DNA of 64,000 nt from Gamsiella multidivaricata (GCF_025024155.1 NW_026251730.1:186001-250000), one strand, 5' to 3'. Shown: positions 1 to 13,600, counted from the stretch's first letter. Numbers and translations: made by a program. Notes: generated from the letters alone by a model not told the origin.

Positions 1-89
1 CCGCGGAAAATGAATACTACCATGTAGTACGATGCGGTGTAGAGTGTACAAAGAAAAAAAAAATTAACGCTAATCGATCTTTCCTCTAG

Positions 90-732
90 GTCCTTGTTCA
101 GGTACCATGGAAATCGCATGCCATACTTTCATGAGACTCTTCTTTCCTACAAAGATCGATTTTGCTCACTACTCACCTTCTCTCACCGCCCATTCCTCTC
201 GCGCCTCTTTTTATTTTTTTTTCCTTCTTCAGGACAAGGGCGAGCACCTCGGCTCTTTATACTCACCCTTCACGCCTGCATCCGTCTCTCGCGGCCAAAT
301 CACTTCCTCCATCTCCTTCTCCCCCCTCCACATCCCCCCCGAGTCCCACACCGCCTTCAGTACCTTCATCGCCGCCCTCACTACCCAGTCTTACCACACC
401 TTCACCATCAGGGGTTCCGCCGATATCCAGTTCAAGCTCGGACGACTCCTTGGTGTCCATGCGCTTAATGGTGTCGATTTCTTGTCAGATTTGACCTTGA
501 GGGGGCTGAATAACTTGCCGGGAATTAAGTGTACGGATGTGAAGGATGTAAAGTCAGAAATCCATGAGGGACAGGAACGAGAACAGGATATGTTGCAGAT
601 GACGGTGCTGTTGGATATCCCTAATCCGAGCCAGTTGTCCCTCACACTGGGTGATATCACACTTGAAGTACTCTACAGTGACCAGACCTCTGCATCAACA
701 GAGGCAGCAGAAGCAGCAACAGAAACAGCAAC

Positions 733-817
<85 letters not shown>

Positions 818-1198
818 TCGACTATATCTTCTACGGACTCGTGGGTCGAAGCTGAAGAACAAGATGTCAACAGAGGACAGCAGCAACAACAACAACAAGA
901 ACAACAACTCTTTGAAGAAAACTCTGACCATGTCATAGGTACCATCCATCTTCCGGGTCTGATCCTGCTACAAGGTGCGAACGACGGTCGGGTCGCAACA
1001 CTCAGACTTGACACGCGCCTGCAGCGGACAAAACTTTTCCTGGACGATATCGCAAAAGAATCACGGACAGTGCATCTGAAAGGGTTTCAGGGTACTTCCG
1101 AGAACGAAGCCCTGGCCGCTGGCTTGGTCACCTTGGCGACTTCCTTTATTATGCCCAGCTTTATGCTCCCAACCGATCCGAAGCATTCATTCAAATAG
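90..1198 (+). CDS. DUF3712-family protein, 3' part (5' end outside window)
   Basis: The last exon starts at 233, right after a pyrimidine-rich acceptor ending ttcttcag, and runs in one frame to a TAG at 1196-1198. A possible 12-bp exon at 90-101, flanked by ctctag and gtacca, would read Val-Leu-Val-Gln in phase and join to it. The protein shows the alternating hydrophobic pattern of the fungal DUF3712 domain (Tag1-like vacuolar/membrane proteins), including a short 'IPNPSQLSLTLGD' block and a later 'GTIHLPGLILLQGAND' block. The two are separated by a Thr-Ala repeat of about 40 residues encoded by a microsatellite. Family members are usually long and start with a membrane anchor; that part must lie upstream of the window. 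An in-frame ATG at 107 falls inside the presumed intron, so I do not take it as the start. The family is fairly clear; its molecular function is unknown to me. Confidence 0.6.
715..814 (+). repeat. (CAACAG)n microsatellite inside a coding exon
   Basis: About 16 near-perfect hexamer units, interrupted early by two AAACAG variants. In the coding frame it gives Thr-Ala repeats. In the other frames it opens long poly-Gln (+) and poly-Cys or Val-Ala (-) reading frames, which are shadows. Confidence 0.95.
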
Positions 1199-1298
1199 CT
1201 GCATGGACATAAAAAGAAAACGCGCTCGTCTTTTGCAATAAAACAGAGAGAGAGAGAGTTATTGACATTATTTTTATTCGCACTATTATCCACTTCAC

Positions 1299-2154
1299 TC
1301 AAGTACGAACTTTCTTGGGCACGGCATGCGAATGATTGGCTCCCGCACTTCCACACAGCAACGCCTGCTCCTCCTGCTTCATTGGGCTATCCGTGCAATA
1401 CCTAATTCTCCTCACCCATTCATCCCTCACCACCTGCTCGATCGTCAACCTCTTCCTCGCATCAGGCTCCAAAATCGCATAAAGCACCCTCCTGCACCCA
1501 GGCGTCTCGATCCGGTCAATGAACTCGTGCCCGCCAATATGCCCATTATATGCGAATGTGTTGTACGCCGTCAGGGGTACTGCTACCGCAGACATCACTG
1601 TGTCCTCGTTGGGTTTCGGAGTAAACTTCCCTGCTGAAGATGACGACGATGATGACGACGAAGGGTAAGAACCTGGCGATCCTACGGCCGAAGAACTCGG
1701 ACTCTCTACCTTATCAGCCCCTTGGTGTTTCTGCTGACCCACTTCATACGCTCTCCCGGGCACTGCCTCCCCATTCACGCCTGCACTCGCAGCCACAGCC
1801 GCAGCTGATGATCTCCAGGTCGAGAAATGCGACGACCTCACGCTCTGCGAACTCTGCGAGCTCGCCGTGCTCAGTAAGCTCGATGACGAACAAGCGGATG
1901 CTACTTTTCGGTTCAGAGCCTGTCGCCTCTCGAACTGCAGTCTTCGTTGGGTTTCCCCATATCGGTGTGTGACAATGTTACCGACGAATTTCGCAAACCG
2001 GGCATCACTCTTGCGATCCGCGCGTGCCCAGGGCATGGCTGAGTAATACATCACGTAAAAGATGATCCCGCAGGCCCATACGTCCACAGCCCGGGGGTCG
2101 TATTCGTCCTGGTAGAACTCTTCCGGGGCAATATACGGTTCTATTGGAAGAGCG

Positions 2155-2186
<32 letters not shown>

Positions 2187-5100
2187 CACTGTTGGAAGCT
2201 GTTGTAGGAATAAAACACGAGGAAAAAAATAATAAAGAGAGGGAGGGAAGGAGAAAAGTGGATAGAGAAAAACTTACCGCTGCCGATGATGCCCCTGCAG
2301 GGCAACGGACTGGGGTCGCCCACGGACTTGAACACATTCGCGATCCCAAAGTCCGTTATCTTCAGAATCCTGCCCGTCGCATCGATCAAAAGGTTCTCGG
2401 GCTTCAGATCGCGGTGCTAACAAACAGAGAAAGGACCCATGTTAAACACACAAAAATAAAATTAAAATTAAAACAACGATAACAACACAGACTTACAGCA
2501 ACGCCCATGCTGTGCATGTGCTGCACACCATTCACAAGTTGCCTCCACAGGCAATACTTCTCCAGTAGACCGATCGGCGGAGAGGACCTTGTCAACAGCT
2601 GGAACAAATCTCCTCCCGCTGCAAATTCCATCACCATACAGTATTCCGGGAACTGTTCCAGACGCAATTGCTTCGCATGCTGCTTCTTCCCCAGCTGCCT
2701 CTGCTTCTTCAACCGCTGGACTTCCCTCCGTCGCATCTCCTGCTCCAACCGTTGCTGCTGCTGCCTCTTTTTCATTTTCTTGGTCGCCGCCGTCACGGCC
2801 ACCTCGGCCTGCTGCTTGTTCTGGAAGTGATGGTGAGCTTGCTGGCGACGGCAGTCGCGATGATGGTGAGCGTGATGGCAAAGATGCTGTGTGTGTCTAT
2901 ACCCGTATTGTCCTTCATAGTCATCCTGGGCTCCGATAACGCTACTTCGATTCGATGACGAATCCACAGATCGTCGTCGCTGGGCCCTGACGGACACAGG
3001 TCTTCGAGGTACAGATCGATGAGGGTGCCTCAAAGCCGTCGGATACGACGGTGCCTCCGTATGCTGTCGATCATCCCCTCCAGATCTCATCCCCGATCCG
3101 CTCACACTCTCGACCGCCCGAACTCGTCGCCGGTGCTCCCTCGGACAACTGCAATCCTTATCATCATCCCTTCGCTGTTCGTCCGCCTTCCTACCCATGC
3201 CTTCATAATGCCCCCTCCGCCCCTGCTGCTCCTCCACTTTATCTCTGTTGTTATCGCCACCATCATCATCGTCGTCGTCGTCGAGATCCTGCCCAGGCTG
3301 GTCGCGTACTAAATCAATCGTCCGGATGATGTTCTCATGGTCCATCGATGTCGAGATGCAGAACTCCGCACAGACCTTCTTCAAATACTGTCGATGTGTC
3401 TCTGTAGCCTTGGGCGGTCTGAACTTCTTGATCGCATAGATCAATCCCCCCTGAGCATTCACCGGCAACTGGTCCGTGTTCGTCCTCTGGAGGAGTCTCC
3501 TCCTGTAGGCCTCCCTCTGCTCCGGCGTGACCTCATCTTCTGTCGTCATCGTCATCATCCCTGAAGACAGCCGCGGACTCAAGAACGCGTCTTCCGGTCG
3601 GAGGTCAGCAGACGTGGGTCTCTCAATTGATGCAGTCGTTATGACAGCGCCCTTGAGCTTCTTGGGCGACTTTGCTCGCAATAGCATCACCTGCGCCTGC
3701 GTACCCGCGCCCAGCTCACGACCCGGAACACCGTACTTTGATTGCAACGTCGGCGTACGCGCCGGCTCCCTAGGTAACCTCACCGCACTCGGCCGTCCTC
3801 CATTGCATCGTTCCTGAATCCGCTGGCTCACGGGGCAAGAGTGTTCGTGCTCAAAGTCCGATGTCAATGTCGGATAGGCCGAGTACGGCAGGGGCGGGAC
3901 CTGTGCTGGCACAAACTCAACGCATGGACCTGGGGCTGCGACGTCAGGGGCGACAGCCATTGGATGGACAACTGTGTTCAAGTTGGGCGATGACATTAAC
4001 TTTTTAAGGAACCGTACCCGGAACCCGGTCGATTCGGGTGGTCTGTGAATAGGCGATGTGACCTTTGTGTTGGGCGCAGCAGCAGCAGCAGATGAAGAAA
4101 TCCGAGCTCGATCGATGGAGGGCTTTTGGTTAGGAGGCAGGGTCCTAAGGCTACCACAGTTATTACTGCTGTCATTGTTGTTGTTGTTATTCTGAGATCT
4201 CGATGGAAGACCTAAAGGACCATGTGTTTGGGACCTGTTCACGACAGAAGCAATGGGATCTGCAGAAGGGACACCGGAATCAAAATCTAAAGACTCTAAA
4301 GGAGGTCTAAACACTTGAAGCAAGCGCCTATACAACTTGGGGATTGGCACTGGACCTGTGGCATTCATGTCCTGGAACAGCCTCGACTTTGGACCGCCAG
4401 AGCGGTGTGCAGGAGAAACAGCAGACTGCGGAGACTGTCGCTGAGGGTGATTCTTCGTGGACAAGAAGTATTCCTTACCACCAGGGGAATTTCCCTTGGC
4501 TTCAGGGAGATTGTTTAGAACTTGGTCAGGACCCTCTACTACGATGTTCTGCTCCGCCCCGTCCTCTAGGTCCCCCGCATGTGCCAAATACGACAGTCGG
4601 CGCGTCAGCTTCGTTCTCCCATTGTGACTCGTGGCGCTAATGACGGTGGTCGACCGAGTGATGGTAACGGCTGGGTATAATTTCACATCAGTTCTACTCG
4701 CACTAGTCGAGGGCACTGCATTCACAGTCAAGCTGTCCACACTATCCTCCAACTGCGTACTAGCTTGATGATCATTATATAGGTTATTACGCTGCTTGAC
4801 TGCAGTAGAGTTGTTCATATTATGGTGGTGATGGTAACGGTCATGCTCATGGTCAGTTATTGCTGTTGCCTCAAACTGAACTGTCGATCGACGACGATGT
4901 CCTGTCCCCTGCTGGAAGCGACCATCCTGCTGTTGTCGTTGTGCTCGCTGCCGATGCGATGGCTCGTAAAGGTGTACTTGTGGACACGGTCCCAATCCAG
5001 AGCTCTCACTGATCGTCGGAGAGCTCATCTCAATTCCTATGAACGGGGATCCCTCTCGAGTCAGATCTAGCTGCTTCTTTGCCCGTAAAGATATGGATTG

Positions 5101-5398
5101 GCTTGACTGGGCGGCTGGGGAAAGCGGGGTACGCTGAACTTGTGAATGAAAAAAAGGTTTCTGGCCTGCAAAGACCACTGAAGAGGACCTGGTCCTCTCT
5201 GCAGTGAAATCGGAGAACTGTTCCTCATCTTGATCTGTAGTGTGAGAATGGCAGTATCGAGCAGGAGATGTTATAAAAAGTAGGGGATGGTAGGATCAAA
5301 TTCAAATACGTTGATGATACAAAACTTAATTCTTTACCTTGTGTGTGCCGTAGGTGTCTGAGAAGCTGGGCGGGTGATGTTTGTAGCTGATAGTTCAT
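1299..5398 (-). CDS. Serine/threonine protein kinase, fungal HAL/NPR1-like, 1259 aa
   Basis: Exons complement(1299-2140, 2278-2416, 2497-5234, 5338-5398) join in phase to 1259 aa; the start is the ATG at 5396-5398. Residues 1 to about 500 are low-complexity and Ser/Pro/Gln-rich. The kinase domain has a glycine loop ELGAGTQAQV near 525, the ATP lysine in YAIKKF near 622, HRDLKPEN at 934-941 (split exactly by an intron before His), DFG at 955-957 and PYIAPEEF at 981-988, followed by DVWACGIIFYVMYY. The spaced PYIAPEE and VDVWACGII blocks resemble the fungus-specific Hal4/Hal5/Npr1/Hrk1 group, which regulates plasma-membrane transporters and ion homeostasis. All catalytic residues are present. 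The distance from the ATP lysine to HRD is about 310 residues, so the domain holds a large Asp-rich and basic coiled-coil insert (about 680-890). There is also an extra segment between the glycine loop and the lysine. Kinase: very sure; subfamily: moderately sure. Confidence 0.88.
2155..2184. repeat. 30-bp A/T homopolymer in kinase intron
   Basis: Thirty consecutive A on the plus strand (U30 in the transcript), ending about 12 nt before the 3' splice site of the intron 2141-2277, where it would act as an extreme polypyrimidine tract. Confidence 0.9.
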
Positions 5399-6736
5399 GT
5401 TGAGGAAGGTCGTTGATAGTCAATATGGTCCTATGGCTTTTTTTTTATGTCTTTGGTAAATGCGAATGAAGGTTGGATCGAGGGAATGAGTTGCGTATTG
5501 TAAAGTTGGGGGTATATCTGTGGATATGTGAACAAAGGCGTTGTCTGCTAATATGAAATCGACGATGTGGTAGGGCTGACAGGAAATAAAGAGATGAATT
5601 AAATAAAGACAGACAGACAAAGCGTGTGTAGGAATGGGAGGCAGTTGAAAGGGGAAAAAAAGTGTATTAGGCGGTAGTCCAAAGGAAGCAGAGAAAAAGC
5701 GCAAAATGAAAGTGCTCCTAGTCGCTTAGTCGGGATGGTTTTATACTCAAGCAACCTGTCCCACTCAACTTTACCCCGACACACTCCGCCTTCCTCGCGC
5801 GACAGATAAAAAGGAAGAAAAAAAAAGAGCGGAAGCAGTGAAAAGGGACAGCTCCCACTTCACCATGCAAAAGAGGATGCATGTTGTGTGCTGATCGATC
5901 GCATAAAAAGGGCATGTGTGGTTGTCGCATCTTTCCTACATGAGAGAACTGGAACTGGGGAAGTGTGGATACATAAGATCGGTAGTAAAGGCCTCCACAT
6001 CCCCGTCCGATCCACTTGGCCTCCTCTGCTTGTATGTTACACTGAGAGGTTGCAGAAGCTCTTGTCCATACTGCTTTTTTTTTTTTTTTTTTTTTTTTTT
6101 GTCGGCATGCTTAATTCTTCCTCCCTAGAGCCTCATACTGCTTCCATTTCTTGCCGATTTGTATTTGTATTATTTGAAAGAAGGAAAACCAGGAATTGGA
6201 CACTAACGCTAACACAGACACAGAGGCGACAAAGTACCAGTGAATCAGTAACGAACGTTTGTACCGCGCCAGAATGCTTGCAAACATTATCATTGCTCTG
6301 CAAGTACTCTGCAAGTGCTCTGCACGATCGGGGTTTCAGCACAGTGCACCGACCAACTGGGAGAGGGGGAAAGGGAGGTACGCGTTCTATGCCAACTTCT
6401 TTAATCTGTTTGGCTAATCATATCGCGTTAGCAAGCGGTTACATCCAGATCCCATCCCATCCCATCCCTGTCTGTTTGTTAGTTTGGGAGCAGTAAAAGA
6501 CTCGAGCCCACCATTCCTCTCAAGCTCCCTCCTCCTTCATTGGTCCTTTTCTGGCTCCCGTTGTCGCGAGTCTCACGGAAACGCGACTCTGTCCTCGTCT
6601 CGTCTCATCTGCATAGCAGCTCAAAAGGGCCAACCAGACAAACGGCCTGCTTTCTGGACCTGTTCCTTTGCACTCATAACTGCTACAGTTGTACAAAGCT
6701 GTATCTCACTTTTTTATTACCTTCTATGCTTCACAC
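5399..6736. other. Intergenic: kinase 5' side and myotubularin 3' side
   Basis: No convincing gene. It should hold the promoter and leader of the kinase (reading left) and the 3' tail of the myotubularin gene. A run of 26 T lies at 6075-6100. The plus-strand open frame 5888-6496 crosses this T run as poly-Phe, has no family resemblance and is not called. Confidence 0.6.
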
Positions 6737-9700
6737 TCACACCGCAATAAACACCTCCTTCTCATCGACTCCTACTGGGAACCCAAAGTCATCAAAAGCA
6801 CCCTCAAGTCCTTCCTCGGACTCATCTACCACTATCCCCCCAATCTCGCCCTCTATCCCTTCCATTACCCTCCTCCTTATTTCTTCCTCCTCATTCCTCG
6901 CAGCTTGCTCCTCCTCTTCCTCAGTGTCTTCCTCATATTCAAGCGTGATTCGCTCTCCAAAGAACGGCCCACTCTCCAAAATCCGTCCCATCACCACCTC
7001 AATTCCCTTCTTCGCTCCCAGGATCTTCAGCTCTGGGGCCGCTCTCTTCCTTTTAATGTCCCCTTCCTCCTCCTCCTCCTCCTCATCATTATCGTCCGAC
7101 TCCATATCCTCATGGCGAAAGTCGTCCTCCTGACTACTATTACTACCCGAGATTGCTCCATCTTCCCACCCATCCTCCCTCGCGGGCTTAACCGCAACCC
7201 TTCGTCTTGCCCACTTACGCCAACTTCGGAATGCTCTCTGCATCAGCTTGCGTCGTTTCGCCCGTAGATGCTGCGCCAGCATATAGTACATGTGCATTTC
7301 CTGGCCCTTCAACGACGCTAGCGCTGGTGGTATCGTCGTCACCGTGCCAATGTTTTGCCCAGGACCGTGTCCACCCTGCGGACAATAACCATGTTGCTGC
7401 ATCGACGCAGCACCCGGGAATGCAATATGCTGCAATTGCGTCTCATCAAACTGGCTCCCATACCACGGATCCGCCAGCACCCGTACATGATGCCTTAAAC
7501 ACCGCAGCCCCACCGGCTTCTCCAGTTGACCTCCTGACCCTGATCTGTCATAGAACGAAGTCGCATTCGAGAGCACCATCCTCGGATCTGGGAACCAATT
7601 CGGCGTCGAATTAAAGTAATACTCTGTCCACAGTGACGTGAACCGACCCCCTGTCTGCACATGCAATACATGCTCGCGCCATCCACCCTCGCCCAAGTTC
7701 CTTGATGTACGTTCTCCCAGTTCCGGAGGGATGTAATCATGACTCGTGAACCAGCCTTGGTTCTCGTGAACCCATTTCCAGATCGACAATGTCCGCTCCC
7801 TCAGCCGGTCCTGTGCACGCTCATGTTCATTGTTGTACAGGAAATCGCCAAACGGAGAAAACCCGGCCGCGGCGCGTGCGAGCACCACGAGCAGATAGTC
7901 ATTATACTCGAATCGAGTCGGATGTTGCTGAACAATGTGATGCAGACACGTCAGGAAGAGCAAAAATACGGGCGAAGGTGCGAGTGGGACTGTCTGCACC
8001 GGCATGGGAGTGTACTTTGGCGAAGATGGCGTTCCCGTGAACGACGAGGGCAGAACAGGAGGCCGCATTGAGGGACTTCCATTCTCTACAGAGGGTGTCG
8101 GCCGAGTCTCTGGAAGACACGTAGACGGTAAGGTCGTTTTCGACTCCACCTTGGACTCGGAGTCTGAAAGCAACGGTCGTTTCCATTTTTTTCGCGAGAA
8201 GGATATCGACTCCTTAGCGCCGTTGGGACTAGAGTGAAGCATCGTCGCAGATGCCCGCCACGAGTCCTGAGGTTCATCCTCCAAGGGTGACACCGACATT
8301 GCTTTCTTTTGGCTGGACAGTGCGTCTGTGCGTGACTGGAATGGGTGACCGGCAGATAGCCATTCCTTCTCGATCAATACGCGAAGACCCTGTATGGTCC
8401 TGTAGTACGGATCCAAGAGGATCTGAGCCAATGAGACGAGTTGTGTAGTTCTATCCCATCCATCTGTGCAATGCTGTGAACAATTTTCAAGTATAAAAAA
8501 AAAAAAAAAAAAATGGTTAACGAAACTATCCTCAATGTCCGAGTCTGATACATGTGGTCCAGAATCCATGAGGTAATTACCACCAGAAGCGAGCAGTTTT
8601 GGTCAAGCATCTTTCCGACGATGCCTTCACGCCCGGATGCAGCTTTCAGTAGATCGGCGACGTGTGTTAACCATCCCGTCGATTCGATCAGCGTGAACCA
8701 GTTTGTCGAGTCCGACTGAGTTGATACCGCCTTGAGAAGGGTTTGATGAGAATTGGCAATGACATGAATATTGGCAAGAGACATGTACGATATCGTGGCG
8801 TTCGGATAGTGGTCTACATACACAAAGTATGAGCGTCGATGGTGAGCTAAATCTTCACCGCTAAAGACGCCAGCGAAAACATCATTCTTCAGCTATACCA
8901 TCCTCGTACCTGGATTCTCGCGACCACCCCCAACATATCCATTAGCGACAGCGGATGTATACGCACGAGCGTCCATGATACACAGTTTTGGCGTACATTT
9001 CCGACCCGAATGAGAGCGACGATGTTCTCTGGCCGCGGTTGTCAAAACCGTCCTGATATAAGTCTCATCCTCAGGCCCTCTAAAAAGCCGTACGTTTGAT
9101 GTATGAATCATAGCGAGCATTAATGCATGCAGGAGCAAATTCCGTTCCTGCAATAAAAAAGGTATCTTGCTCCCCTCCGCGGCCTTACCTAGCGCCGAGA
9201 AACCCAACCATTGGCTGCGAGCTCCTCATAAGAACAAGACCCGTATCGGGCGACCTCCAGCAAATCATCGGAAATCGCTTATTCGATCGGAAGGCAGCCA
9301 GTTGCTTCATGCATGCATTGGCGCTGTAGGAGTGCCGAGGCTCCGGAAACCCGGACGCGGCATGGGTATGCAATGAGGATGGTGGATCAGATCCTGGAGA
9401 AGTTGAGAACCGTGCTGCCTGATCTACCGAGGAGCTCGCACCACCATGGTCGAGGAAGCTGATCGGCATAATATATTGCTCTGGGTATGTTGGCGACAAC
9501 TCGAAGTCTCTATTCAGATGCGCTACCGTCCTGTTCAATGATAAAAAAAAAAAAAAAAATAGGCAAGCAAGGTCAATGTATAATCCATGCTGATATCCTT
9601 TAGAGCGAGATAACACCTAATGCGACTGACCATACCATAAAGAATCGTCAAAATTCAACCGCTTGAATTCTCTGTGGATATCGTATCCCCCAGTCCATCC

Positions 9701-10690
9701 CAACATCCGCTTTTCCGAAGGTTCTCCACAGGACGCGTTTCGTTTGCTCCTTGACGATGGCACAATGACATCCTCGGCAGTCCACAGATTCGCCCTGGTC
9801 TGTCCAACATCTTTCCCTTCCACAGCCGCCCTCCGATCCTGCTCTAGAAGGAACTGTCCTATCGAATACGGAAACCGGGTTCTGACCTCTTCATTAAACA
9901 CCAGTCTTCGCAAACAGGACATCACATCGCTAATGGTGGGCGGGCCATGTGATTGCTGCGAAATTATGTATTGCGGAGAATCGAACTTGAGCGTGAGACT
10001 GATTCGGTGTTCCTGAAGCGTGATTGTGGCAATCGAGCTGTGTGCGACCTGCGCCAGGATCGTATCGTGTCCCAATGGGGACTGTTGCGTCGAGCAGATC
10101 CGGAAATTGGTAATGACCAGACATGTCCTCAAAGCAGGCTTGCCCGGGTCTTGTGACATCGAACCAGACCCCAATGAATGCTGCTTATTCAGGTCGTGTC
10201 CAGGGTGTGTGCGGCTCCGGTTGTGGTGATGTGTGTATCCATGATGTCCATGATGTAGCGAGTGATGCTGACTAGATGAGTCCCGCTGTTGATGGTTTTG
10301 ATAATGGTTATGGTAATGATGATGATGCTGAGATAGATCTGAGGAGTCCTGGGTGAGTCTGCTGTGAATGGTGTTTCCAGCTGCAGAAAGAAGCGTAGCC
10401 AATGGGTTCTGTACAGGGTGGGCTTTTGATTTCTTGGCACAGCTGCGCTCAGGACTTGGAGAGAGGAAGGTATCCGATGTGGATGCTGTGCCCTGGAGGG
10501 ATGCAGGTGCTTCTGCGGATTGGTATATGATGCTCTTGAGTGGCTCAGCCCATGGGGAGGAAGAAGAGGAGGAGAAGGAAGAGTCACCAAGGGGGTTGAC
10601 TGGAGAAAAGTCAAAGTCGTGGTCGAAGCGCACCTGGATGATTTCGCCCGGCAGACACCAAGCGAACTCTGACTGAGTAAGGGCGTCCAT
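6737..10690 (-). CDS. YMR1: Myotubularin-family phosphoinositide 3-phosphatase, 1178 aa
   Basis: Exons complement(6737-8473, 8581-8813, 8910-9079, 9189-9530, 9636-10690) join in phase to 1178 aa from the ATG at 10688-10690. The first exon carries a PH-GRAM-like region interrupted by a His-rich stretch. It is followed by the family's Trp-Arg type boundary, [23 protein letters not shown] and [11 protein letters not shown]. Exon 5 opens exactly at the active site HCTDGWDRT, a CX5R motif with Cys602 and Arg608, so the enzyme should be active. Myotubularins remove the 3-phosphate of PI3P and PI(3,5)P2 on endosomes and vacuoles; the yeast member is Ymr1. A Ser/Pro-rich insert of about 116 residues (651-766) splits the phosphatase domain, and the C-terminus is acidic with coiled-coil character. 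No FYVE domain was seen. Two introns contain T homopolymers of 17 and 19 nt in the transcript sense. Confidence 0.92.
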
Positions 10691-13600
10691 ACTGCGGGCG
10701 GGTGGATAGGCGTGGGCGCTGTTCTTGGGAATAGGGCTGAAGGGAAAGTCGGTAGGGTTGAGGGGGATGGATGTCGATGAATGAAGTGAGAGAGTGGGAT
10801 GAGGAAATGCAATGAGTCGAAATGAGACAAAAGGTGGTTGCTGCTGGTCGAAATCACTCGCTCCTTGCCTTCCACCACGGACAGCCTTTTTTGTCCGTGG
10901 TCAAAGCGTGGGGGACCAACACCCATTTTGAGACACGTTCACATGCGGCTGAGGCGATGTCTTCTTCATCGGGCAAATAGGCTTGTGGTGCGTACACACC
11001 TGGGCTTTGACTACACCAATGAATGGGATACACACCAAACTCAAAATAGCAAAGACTCCCCGCTGTGCAGGATGCAAAGAAGAGATCGGATGAAGGATGC
11101 TTGCGCCTGGTTTACACGAACCCGGCAGTGGCGTATTACTTCAAGACTGGAGGAAAATTGCTGTACGCTGAAATTTTCATTAAATCTGCGCCGCACCAGG
11201 CACGAATGAGACAGTTACAGGACAATTTCAGGAGTGACATTTTCGGTGGTTTGAACTTTTACCTGTTTGATCATTCCCATGCGCGCGCGTCTACAACCTC
11301 CCAGCTAAGCTTGCGCGCATAGCATACCGTTTAACAATAGCACTCAGTCTCAAATATGTCGATGTACCGCCCTGCCCCGTTCACGACTCCCTTCAGTGAA
11401 GCTGACAAACTGACACGATTAGAACGCGTCAAGTGCTCCAATTTGAGCTCTATGCATCATACGAACCTGCATCACATTGCGTCCCTTGGGCCACTTCGTC
11501 TCCAAGCGCTATCAATGACACTCATCTTTGGCACATTTCCATGCGCATTTGTACATGTTCATTGTTTTTATTATATAATATCATACTTAATGAGTGATGG
11601 TGACGCTGGTAGCAATCATGGTGGTTCCTCCAGGAGTGATGCTACAGTGAGCCTGGGGAAGCTTAATGAGAGCCATGTTTGTGTTAGGTGCCAGCAAACT
11701 TTCTAAAGCCAGTCACCTGCAACTCTTCATCGTCCACAGTCATTCGTATTTCTTCATCCGTGTTGTCTTTTGTTGTCTTTGTCTACCAAATACGGGATCA
11801 GGTCATCCTTCGCCATAGGTACATCAATCTAAGTCCTTGCCTATTGAGGTAATATGTAAATGATATTGATGGTGCGATATGCCTGGTTTCCTGTTATGAC
11901 TATAGGATGGCGGCTTTTGAGTAATTGCTCCTTATTCGATCGAACGTGTGTCTGATAGGGGTGCCGAACGTGGCGCTTTGGCTGGCAACACATATCCTGG
12001 AGGGGTATACAACCGAGGTGATGGAGTTACTCGAGCCGAGTGCAAGCCCTGGTGCCTTATGGCACGTTATCATATCGGTATCGGTGTCAGGGGGTTCATA
12101 AGTACTACACAAGAATAAGTTTGGGAGCACTGTATCGATGGGACCGATTGCGCTGGCCATGGGTGGTGAATCGGAGAACCTGGGTGTCACTACGCCCGAA
12201 AATTCGCTGAAATAACATGGTTCTTGTGGGTGTGTTAAATCTGAAAAGTTAGAGTGTCCTGGCCATATGTGCTCTGTTACTTCACTCGTAGATAGTGAAA
12301 GCGATGGCATAGGCTACGACCCTATCTGCGAGCATTCCCCGTCGGTCGCATCGGATGGGGAGATCGAATAGCTGATGGAATGTATTGATTGGCGAGGCGC
12401 TGTTCATTGCTCTCAAGTATGGTGTATTGAGTGGCAGGAATAGGTTCGCAGGCGACCGGTGATTGGGGCGTATTCACCATATTGTCTTGTTTATATAAAG
12501 TGCCTCCATTTCTCTGAATCCATCGCCACTCGGTGCCGATTCTTTATTAAGAGCATTGGACTACCTCCTATATTTCTAGTCTCCTATAAGGCACGACCGG
12601 CCATTATTAAAGGGCATCTCACATACTCCGCAGTGATGATATTTCTGTGGCGTGTATGCGGTTTGAGATAGTAAACCTACTGCTAGGCGCTTCTGCGGGT
12701 GCATCTTTTGATGGTCGTGTGTAGGTAAGACCTATGAATGGTGGAGAAGGAGGAGTAGTGTCGATTGCTGGCTTTGAGGGCGAAAAATGTTCTGTTGTGC
12801 ATGAGGGACAACTGACAATGTCGAAAAAGAACGCGGGTATATTAATGTCAAGCGATGCTTGTGGCTGAGCAGCTAGAGAGTAAGGTCACAGGGAGAATTG
12901 TACTGAATGCCTAGACAACGGTTGTGGAGCTGCAGTTATGGACTGAGAGGATGGCAAAGGTGTCAAAGATGGCTCTGAAATCCCTGCTGCCAATGGCGAA
13001 GAAGAGGATGGTGAGGGCGCGAAAGCACTGCTTGTGACGCCCCCGACAAACTTGGAAGACCTTGTCTCGGTATCGGTGCTCTGTGAAGACGTACCACCGG
13101 CAGCCGATGCCGCTTTCGCTGTGACCGACATTGATATTGAGCTAAGTTTGTTTTTCTCAACGTCCTGGTGGCAAGCCTGGCTGTTTCTCCTGCAGGCGAT
13201 GTGAGGGGGCTCATTGCCCTTCTACTCCAAGAAACGCGCGATCCTTACGTGTTTGGGCAGATCCTCCAAGGTAATGCCCTTGTACTTCTCGATCTCGAGG
13301 TGATCATCAGGGTACATGGGCCGAATTCATAGATTTGGCTTCTCCTTGACGCATTTCTGTTCACCGATGGGTTCTCGTACTGTCGCGATGGGAGCGGCTC
13401 CCTTGCCTGCAATTTTAGTAGAAATAGGAGATGAGTTGCAAAAGCGCCTGGAGCTACATGACTAGTGATCGCAGGCTTGAGGTGGGTGCTTGTGTGAGTC
13501 CCAGAAAGGATAATGCGCTCGCCAGCAACATGCGTGTTTTTGCGGCCTACGGAGTATGTGGGATCGATATCTGTGAAAAACGCAATGCTCTTTTAATAAT

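Noticed and set aside
651..949. Poly-Gln and poly-Cys proteins in other frames of the first gene
   Set aside because: Pure by-products of the CAACAG microsatellite.
5888..6496. 202-codon plus-strand open frame
   Set aside because: Runs through a 26-T homopolymer as poly-Phe, no family resemblance, lies in flanking regions of two genes.
11900..12310. 136-codon minus-strand open frame as a gene
   Set aside because: No relative, no clear promoter or introns, in a region full of decayed sequence; mentioned only in the gap entry.
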